Shown here: in pieces, positions 43,101 to 52,400 of the stretch | Position numbering within the stretch: the stretch's first letter is position 1 | Layout of the letters: each line of letters begins with the position of its first letter | DNA from: Symbiodinium natans | Taxonomy: Eukaryota; Sar; Dinophyceae; Suessiales; Symbiodiniaceae | Assembly: GCA_905221605.1 (NCBI GenBank) | Contig: CAJNDS010002730.1 | Location: 64,001 to 128,000 of the forward strand | Direction of reading: 5' to 3' | DNA: 64,000 nucleotides | Made by a program: the position numbers and the translations under genes | The notes under the pieces: generated by a model | What the model saw: only the letters and a program-made list of their open reading frames with translations | Databases searched by the model: none | What the model was told of the DNA's origin: nothing

Positions 43101-43822
43101 AACCCTACAAACCCTACACAAACCCTACAAACCCTACACAAACCCTAAACCCAAACCCCACAAACCCCTCGAGACCCAACCTCCCTAAGCCCCCAAGTGA
43201 CGCGCCCACAAGGTCCCAGCTGGTCGCGGGCATCGAGCGACTCAGGCGCCGCCCCCATAATGGAGGGCTTTTGGGTTTTCTTTAGGGGTTTTTGTTTTGT
43301 TTGTGTCGTTTTTTTTTTTTTTTTTTTGGGGGGGGGGGGGGGTTTTTAGGGTTTTTGTGGGTTCTTAGGGGGTTGTAGAGTTACTGGGGTCGGTAGGGTT
43401 ATTGTGGTCATGAGGGCTTCTCGGGTCTTTAGGGCAGGGACCTTTTAGGGGTGATTGGGGTTTCTATAGTTTTGTTACTTTTTTTTCGGGTCGCTAGGGT
43501 TTGTGGGGGTTATGAGTGTTTTTGGGGTTATTGTGGCTGTTAGGGTCACCAGGGGTTTAGACTTATTTTGGTATTGGGTCTTTGCGGGTTATTCGGGTTT
43601 TAGGGCCATTGGGGTCTTTAGGGTTATTGGGGTCTTAGGGCCCGTATCAGGGCTTGAAGGTCTTTAGTGGGTCTTTAGGGTTTTTCAGGAGTTCTAGGGG
43701 TTTTTTGGGTTTTAGGGATGTTAGGGTTGTTAGGAGTTTTGGGGCGATTTGGAGAAAGATGAAATTGAGCGGAAAGAAGTTGAAAAAAGAGAGGAGGAAA
43801 ACAGTGTGCAAGGACGTTGTTT

Positions 43823-43854
<32 letters not shown>

Positions 43855-46408
43855 GGGGCAATCCCTTGCAGCTCCTTTCTTGGGTGGCTCGGGAGGTTCA
43901 AAACACGGTAAGAGCCCTAACCCCTAAACTTTAAACCCAAAGCCCGAACCCTAAACCCTAAACCCTAAACCCTAAACCCTAAACCCTAAACCCTAAACCC
44001 TAAACCCTAAACCCTAAACCCTAAACCCTAAACCCTAAACCCTAAACCCTAAACCCTGAAAAACCCTAAACCCTAAACCCTAAACCCTAAACCCTAAACC
44101 CTAAACCCTAAACCCTAAACCCTAAACCCTAAACCCTAAACCCTAAACCCTAAACCCTGAACCCTGAACTCCAAACCCTAAAACCCCTAAGCCCCGAAGC
44201 CCTTTCGATGTTTCACGAGGCTTCTGGACCTGGGCCAGCCAGCTGCCGTGGACGCGGAGCTGCGCGAGACCGCCGTTTCTGGGGTGCAAGGGGGTTCTGA
44301 GATCCTGAAAAAGAAAGAGCCCTGTTTAGGGTTTAGGGTTTAGGGTTTAGGGTTTAGGGCTCCTGAAAGGAAGAGCCCTACTACACTAAGGAGGCCTTAG
44401 GGTTCAGGTTTCGCCCTTTTTTGGCCTTTTTGAGCTCCGTCTTCTGTTGAGAGCTTCAAAGTGCCAGGCAAACCCTTCTACACCCCAAACCCGAAGCTTT
44501 AAAATCAGCTCTCCTCCCCCCTCCCCTCCCGAAACCCTAAACCCTAAACCCTAAACCCTGAACTTCAAGAGCAGCCCCCCTCCCCCTCAAAAGCCTAAGG
44601 CTTGCGTCCGGCACATCCACTCGCACGCCGAGCGCCGGGGCTCCCAGAGGGGGCACTGGCGAAGCACTTTTTCTTACTTCGCCTTTAGTTGAACTTTAAA
44701 ACTTTTTGGGTTTCCTTATTTCGTAGGAATATCAAAGTTTAAGCTTTTTTTCCCCTTGGTTACTGGAGCAGTAAGTCTTGGGACTCCAGGAGATACTTTG
44801 GGGGTTTACGAAACGGGGGTGCCCCTTTTTTCGGGGGTCCCTTTGAGGGGATACTATCTGGGGTATACACAGGGTTCCCCATTTATACCCCGAAGTAGAA
44901 TAGAATCCCCGTAACAGGGACCCCTAAAAGGGTACCCTTGCTTTCCGGAACTCCATGCGCTCCCCCATAGGCTATATAGCGGGCACAAGGCACCTGAGTC
45001 ATTGGATTATTTTGCAGAACAAGCAAGGTTTGGTTTAGGGCGTCGGGGTGCAGGCTCCCGTCGCAAGCTGAGTTCAGCATCGGTTGTTCTGTCCTTAGGT
45101 TGCCCAAGGAAGCAAAATTCCTGAGCCGCTGGAAGCCCGAACTATGAGGACTTTCGCGGTGGAAGGTCCATGATAGGCCAAACACAACAGCCCCTAAAGG
45201 CCCTGCGCCCGGCAAACCCCCCAATCGAAGGCCTGAGAAGCCCAAAGCCCCTCAAAACCCCCCCCCCCCTCCCGCCCCTTCATTTGGGATGTTCCCCCGT
45301 ATACGAACAGTCCTGAATAGGGATTTATAGTACCCCTGTTCTGATCCTTATTAAGGACTGTAGTATAAGGAGGACACATCCCAACCCCTTCGCTAAAACC
45401 TTAGCCCCACTCCCCCTCACTCGGGAAAGTGTGCGGCCAGGGGCGACCTTTCGGCGGTGGCATCCGCCAGCTCGTGAGGCGGTTTGCGCGGGTGGGGTTT
45501 GAGGGACCCCTCAACCCCAAAACTGGGGCCCGGGCCTTCCCTTCAAAAAGGGTTTAGGGTTTAGGGTTTTGGGTTTAGGGAAGCAGTGGAGGTGAGAGCC
45601 CTCCCAACCGTGGTCGAGGGCGGCGAGGCAGTCGGGCGAAAGCTGCCGCTGGGTTATTGGGGTTTCGGATTTTCGGGTTTAGGGGTTTAGGGGTTTAGAT
45701 TTTCGGGTTTAGGGTTTTAAGGTTTTAGGGTTCTTGGGTTTTAGGGTTTTAGGGTTTACGGGGTTGGGGGTTTAGGGTGTGGAGTTGTTGGGCGTTGGGG
45801 TTCGGCTTCTGGGTTCTCAGGTATGGGAAAAGGGGGGGGCTTAGGAGGCTGGGGCTTGCGGCAGCGGGCCTTTCGTGTGTTTGGCTTCGACACCCATGTA
45901 TTTTGCTCGTTATCTCTCTTTCTCTCTCTCTCTCGCTCTCCCTCCCTCCCTCCCTCTCTCTCTCTCTCTGTCTCTCTCCCGCCCTCCCTCTCCCTTCTGT
46001 CGCAGCTATCCTGTTCCCTTGAAAGCCGAAGTGCCAAGCCTCAACGGCCATCGCCGTCAGGGGTCGCGGGAATCCCTTCCCACTGCGGTGCTGCCACGCT
46101 TGACGGGGGGTTGAGTGCCTCTGGGGTATACATATATATATATACATATATGTATGTATGTGTATACATACATGATATGCATAATTGTTGTTGGCTTCGT
46201 TTCAGTCTTCATAGAATGATTAGTTCAGCAGGCTTTCTCTGCTTCCTTGTGACGGATCCTCAGTAAAAATGGCGGTGTTTCGGTTCCCCAGCTTATACCA
46301 GGTATACCTGCCGCTTCTCACTCCAGAATCCCAAGTCCCACTTGCTGAGCTTTTAAGTACATAAGTAAATAAATCTATGAGCACATACATATACATATAC
46401 ATATACAG

Positions 46409-46453
<45 letters not shown>

Positions 46454-49400
46454 TATATACATATATATACATATGCATATACATATACATATACATACAT
46501 ACATATATATGTATGCATATTCATTTATAGATATCTACGTGTTCTAACCGGAACATTGGCGATGTGTTGAATGGTCAATCTCAGGACCGCTGAGTACATA
46601 AGAGGAGTTAACGGCTAGAGCGGAGGAACATCTCGTGCAGCCTTTAAGCGAATGATCCCTCTTCTCTTCTTGCTACATGCTTTTTGGCAAGCCCGCCCCC
46701 CCCCCCCCCCCCCCACCCCCCTAACTCTAGAACCCTGTTGTAGGGTTAGGGTTTGGGGTCTGGGGCCAACCAAAAACAAAGCCCCACAAAACCCGGAAGT
46801 CTCCCCAGAAGCCCTAAACCTTAAACCGTAAACCCTAAACCCTAAACCCTAAACCCGAAACCCCAAACCCCAAACCCTAAATCCCACATCCTAAGCCCGC
46901 ATAAACCCGCCCTTGCTTCGGAGATCGCGCTGCCCATGGGCATGATCCTTGCCGTGGTCGTGGACAGCGGTGTGGACGGTGGGGCCTTTCTGAGGGCCTC
47001 GGGGGTTTAGGGTTTAGGCTTTAGGGTACTTTAGGGCTCAGGGTTTAGGGTTTAGGGTAATTTAGGGTTTAGGGTTTAGGGTCACTTGGGTTCCTTTGAT
47101 CCACATTCTGCCCTCTTGTTTTTTCTTGAGGAGATGCGTTTCTGTTTTAGTGTTTATTGTTGATAGAACACGGCAAAGGGGGCATGAAGAAACGTATCAT
47201 GTCTCACATGGGGAGGTGCTTGTGTGAAGGCAGGGGATTCAGGAGGCAGAGGGCTCCTTGGTGCTGCGTATTGAGGGCTGAAAACCCGAAAACCCTCAAA
47301 CCTAAACCCATCAACAGCCCTAAACCCTAAACCCTAAACCCTAAACCCTAAAGCCTAAACCCTAAACCCTACACCCTACGCCCTAAACCCTGGAATCCCC
47401 AGAAGCCTGAACCCCAAGACCCCACCACCTCCCAGAGCCCCCAAGAAGCAACTCTCGAATCCCGGTTTAGGGTTTAGGGTTTAGGGTTTAGGGCTTAGGG
47501 TTTAGGGTTTAGGGTTTAGGGTTTAGGGTTTAGGGTTTAGGGTTTAGGGCATGAAACCCTTGAGACCCCCCCAAGACATGGGGGATGTTCCCCCTTACTC
47601 TCACAGCTCCTTCAGAGGGATTGTAGTAGGGTACTCGAATCCCTATTGAGGACTGTTCGTATAAGGGAGAACATCCTAAACCCTGAGCCCCAAACCCTAA
47701 ACTCTAAACCCTAAACCCTAAACCCTAAACCCTAAACCCTAAACCCTAAACCCTAAACCCTAAACCCTATACCCTAAACCCTAAACCTTAAACAACCCTA
47801 ACCCTAAACCCTTGAGACCTTGAAGAACCACGACCCATCCCCTCCGAAAGTCCGTTTCGAAGGGATGCTCATCGGGCTGGCCGCCTCGGTCGCCCGGGCC
47901 GGGGGCTCCCAGGGTTTAGGGTTTAGGGTTTAGGGTTTAGGGTTTAGGGTGTAGGGTTTAGGGTGTAGGGTTTAGGGTTTAGGGTAAGTTTAGGGTTTAG
48001 GGTAGGATGGTTCTCTGGGGCTTTCAGGGACTTTAGGGTTCGGGGCTTGGTTCTTTTTGCAGGCCCGTGTGCCGGGCGCTTGCGTTAGGCCGCAGTGCCT
48101 TTACGTCCCCATAGGTATAAGTTCCTCAAGTCATAGAGGGTCCCAAAACTCCAAGCCGAGGATGGGTTGGAGCTGGAGGTTTCTGCCGAACGACTTGAAC
48201 CCTAACTGATAAGAGGTCTAGGGCTTTGGGGGAGTTTCTCGAGGCTCGTACATGCACCTGGCACCATCAGTTGACCCTGAACGCTGCCATTCCAAGAATC
48301 TTCGCCCCGCTCTCATCTTGATTCCCCGAGCTGCAGCCCATGCTAAAGGCATCGAAGACCCATAATCGTGGGTTCCCCTACTACCCCCCCCCCCCATAAA
48401 AAGGCTGCTTAGGGATACAATTAAGCCTAACGAAGGTTATTAAAGGGGGGAAATTTGGGAAGCCCACGTTTTACGTGAGAAGATCGCCCCAGGGCAGCGG
48501 CTGCCTGCTTGCCGCGCGGCTTGAGACATGGGGATTCCAGGGCGAAGGGCATAGTGTCGACGGATCTAGGGTTGAGGGTTGAATGGTTCAGTTGGTTCTG
48601 GGCTTCGGAGGCGGAGAAGTACATAGTAGCCCAGAAGCCCCCAAACCCCAAGCTCCCAGCCCCAAACCCTCAACCCCAAACCCCAAACTCCCAATATTTC
48701 ACACCCCTTTTGTTCCTTCAGGTCACAAAAAGCGGGAGAGGGGGGGGGGGAGGGGGGAGAGGGGAGGGGGGAGGGGTGGGCACAGCTCGGCCCCGTGGTC
48801 TCTCTGCTCCCAGGCCCTGGCGACGGCCATCGAGATGGGCTTCTTGGGCTCCTCGGCGGGCGCTTTTTGGGTTCTCAAGGGTTTCTGTGCTCTGAAGTTC
48901 TTGTTTTTAAGGGCTCCAGTTTGTGTAATCTAGGGGTCGGAAGAGTTACAAAAAGTATTCCCTTATGGTCCATGTGTAACTATACTCTCATATCCCCCCA
49001 AAAACAAGGCCGCTCTAGAATTCTTTTTAAAGGGGGTGTTTTGTTTTGGGGGTTTCTGCAGAGGTTTTAGGGTGTCAGGAGTTTGGTTTTGAGCTTGTGT
49101 TGGGCGGTTCTGAGCCTTGGAGCTTGTGCTCTTGGGGCTTCCGGCGGGGCTTGTAGGGTTTTCTTAGGGGCTGTTGGTTAAGCAATTTAAATTAAGGTGT
49201 TTAGGTTTTTAGGGTTTCGGGTTTAAGCGCCCTGTTTGCTTAGGGCTTGTGGGGCTTCACACAGACGATCCCAATTGTGAAACCTATCTTTCGGTTGAGG
49301 GGCTTCAGGGGTTTCAGGGCTTTTGGGGGGTTGGTGGGCTGAATGGTTCTGGTTCCCCAAACCCGAAACCCTAATCCCAGGAGGTTTTATGGTTTTAGGA

Positions 49401-52400
49401 GGCTTGTGTCCAAAAGTCCGTAAGCCCTGGAAAGTCGGGCCTCACAGGCCTTGAGCCCTGGCAGAACGACACCCAAAGCCCTGAACCCTAAACCCAAAGC
49501 CCCAAAGCCCCAAAGCCCCAAAGCCCTAAAGCCCTAAAGCCCTAAAGCCCTAAAGCCCCAAAGCCCTGAAGCCCTAAAGCCCTAAAGCCCGAAAGCCCTG
49601 AAGCCCTAAAGCCCTAAGCCCCAAAGCCCTGAAGCCCTAAAGCCCTAAAGCCCTGAAGCCCTAACGCCCTAAAGCCCCAAAGCCCTAAAGCCCTAAAGCC
49701 CTACACCCCGTTGAAGCCTGCAACCAGGCTACTCCTTTGCCTGCTCACTTACGAAGGCTGATTCCCAAGGGGGGGGTCAGGGTCTTTGGTGTTTAGGGCT
49801 CAGGGTTTTCGGGTTCAGGGTTTTAGGGTTTAGAGGTTTAGGGTTTGGGGCTTGCTTCAGGGACAAGGGTTGAGGGGTTTCGCGTTGAAGGGGCCTACGG
49901 GTATCGGCTGAGTAAGGGTTGCTCTGAGGCTCCGAATGTTGGGTGTTGGGTTTTGGCTGCGGGGGTCGAGGTTCACGTCCTACTTCTCGTTTGGGCGTGG
50001 GGGTGGGGGTGGGGAAGTGTGGAGTTTTGTGAGCACTTCATGGTAGGCGATGAAAGCCCAGCACGAGCCACATCCGCAATGCAAGCGCACCAAGATTTCA
50101 TGAGCAACCCCAAACATCCACGTTTAGGGTTTAGGTTTTTGAGGTTTAGGGGCAAGTCTCGGGTCTGAAGGCCTTCGATGTCAGTGACGAGATGCAGCAA
50201 CGGCCGGATGATACACGATGCTGTTTTCAACTAGAAGGGTAATCATAGCCCTAGGCCCTCCGCCCTCCCTCCCCCCCATTTCCCCCCTCTCAAACCCCCC
50301 CGGAAACTAACTCCTAAACCCCAAACCCTATACCCTATACCCTATAGCCTATACCCTAAACCCTATACCCTAAACCCTATACCCTAAACCCGAAACCCTA
50401 GACCCTAAACCCTAAACCCTCAACCCGAAACCCGAAACCCGAAACCCCACGTCTGGCCAGGCGCTCCGCCGGCTCTGGGTGTCCGCAGTGATCTTGGCAG
50501 CCTCGGGCTCAGACATTGGGGGGTTTTGGGGTTTAAGGCTTTGGGTTCCGGTTTAGGGTTTAGGGTTTAGGGTTTAGGGTTTAGGGTTTAGGGTTTAGGG
50601 TTTAGGGTTTAGGGTTTAGGATTGAGTTTAGGGGTTTTGGGGTAGGGTTCAGAGTGACCCCGACTAGGTAGGCCCTTGGGACATTTCATATTTTCCCCCT
50701 ATTATTGAGTGTAACAGGATCATATTCAGGAACGTTTTTCAGAGGGTTTAAGGGAATTCCTGGCCGAGTGATCCTTTCCTCCGACTCCTTTAGGGTTTAG
50801 GGTTTAGGGTTTAGGGTTTAGGGTTTAGGGTCGCGACTCTGGCCCAGATGCCCCCGGTGACCATGCTCTTTGCCTCCACGGTGGCCTTCCTTGGGGCGGA
50901 CGAGGTTCGCCAGTTCGGGCTCCCTGAACCCTAAACCCTAAACCCTAAACCCTAAACCCTAAACCCTAAACCCTAAACCCTAAACCCTAAACCCTCAACC
51001 CTAAACCCTAAACCCTAAACCCCAAACCCACCACCCCGAGGACAAAGTTGGGAGTTGCTTCCGAATCCTTTTGGAACCCCAAAGCTGACATGGTCAGTAA
51101 AGAGCCCCCTTCAAGCTTCGACGCTGAAGACCTAGGTAGGGCCTTGGGAGATTTCACATGTTCCCTTGTTATTGGGTTTCAGAGGGCCATATTTCAGGAA
51201 TATTTTAACATATTCCAGAGGGTTTTAGGGGCCATCCTAGAGATGAACCATTCCGAGGCGAAGACGACACCCGCCTTCTGCGGGCTCATCGCGGGGGCGC
51301 CCAGCATCCAAGCAATGCTCCTTGTGGGTGACGACATTCCAAGAGGGCCTCAAACCTTTGTGGTGCTTTACTGTAACTTTAGATCCTTACCTTTTTTGGG
51401 TTAATATTGGGTTTCTTCTTAAGGCAGCTAAAAGTTTAAGTTATAGCTACCCTCCTGAGTGCAGCCAAGAAACGGGGTAAGGGAAAGCTGAGGCCTTTGC
51501 CCTCGCCGCACGGGCCCCGGCGGAGTCGGCGAAGGGCCGAAAAAGGGCTGGGCGGGCTTTTTTGGGAGAGGCACTGAAATCTATGTTAGGGGCTTGGGGT
51601 TTCGGATGTGGGTCTATTTGCGAAACCCTCTGCTATGGATTCCGTGCAGGCCGAGAAGTCCCCAAACCCAGCAACTTACCCACGACTGCGTTAGAACCTA
51701 AATGCCCCCAAAGCAGACAATCTCCGAAACCTCTGACAAGCCTGACCCTCAGCCCTGACCCCCACCCCAGCTTGCCCCCCGTGGTGTTTTATTGCTCTCA
51801 GACTGGATTCCGATACCATTCCACCCTAGTCACCTCGAACCAAAGCTGCCGTGCTCTTCATGGGCATTTAGAAGTAGGGTTATGAGTGCCCTTACGAGGG
51901 TAATAACCATAGAGGAACTATCTCTTTTTGAATCCCCAAGCCGCAAGAAGTTGGGGGCGGGGCCACAGCCCGGAAACCCTCGTTAGGGTTGTTTAGGCGA
52001 CTGAGGGGCTTCGAGATCACACAGAGTCCCACCACCCGGGACCTAAACCCTAAACCCTAAGTCCTAAACTCTAAACCCCAAACCCTAAACCCTAAACCCG
52101 AAACCCTAAACCCTAAACCCTAACCCCAAACCCCTAAACCCTAAACCCTAAACCCTAAATCCCAAACCCCTAAACCCTAAACCCTAAACCCCAAACCCCA
52201 AACCCTAAACCCTAAACCCTAATGTGCTGCAAGCTCTTGGAGCCCTTGAGGCTTTGTTGTTCCTGGTGCTCGACGAGCTGCTGGTGGAGGCACGGCGAGT
52301 TGCCCGTGCCTTTTCGCAGACCCTGGAGCCCCTCCAAAAGGGTTTAGACCTAGGGTTTAGGGTTTAGGGTTTAGGGTTTAGGGTTTGGGGTTTAGGGTTT

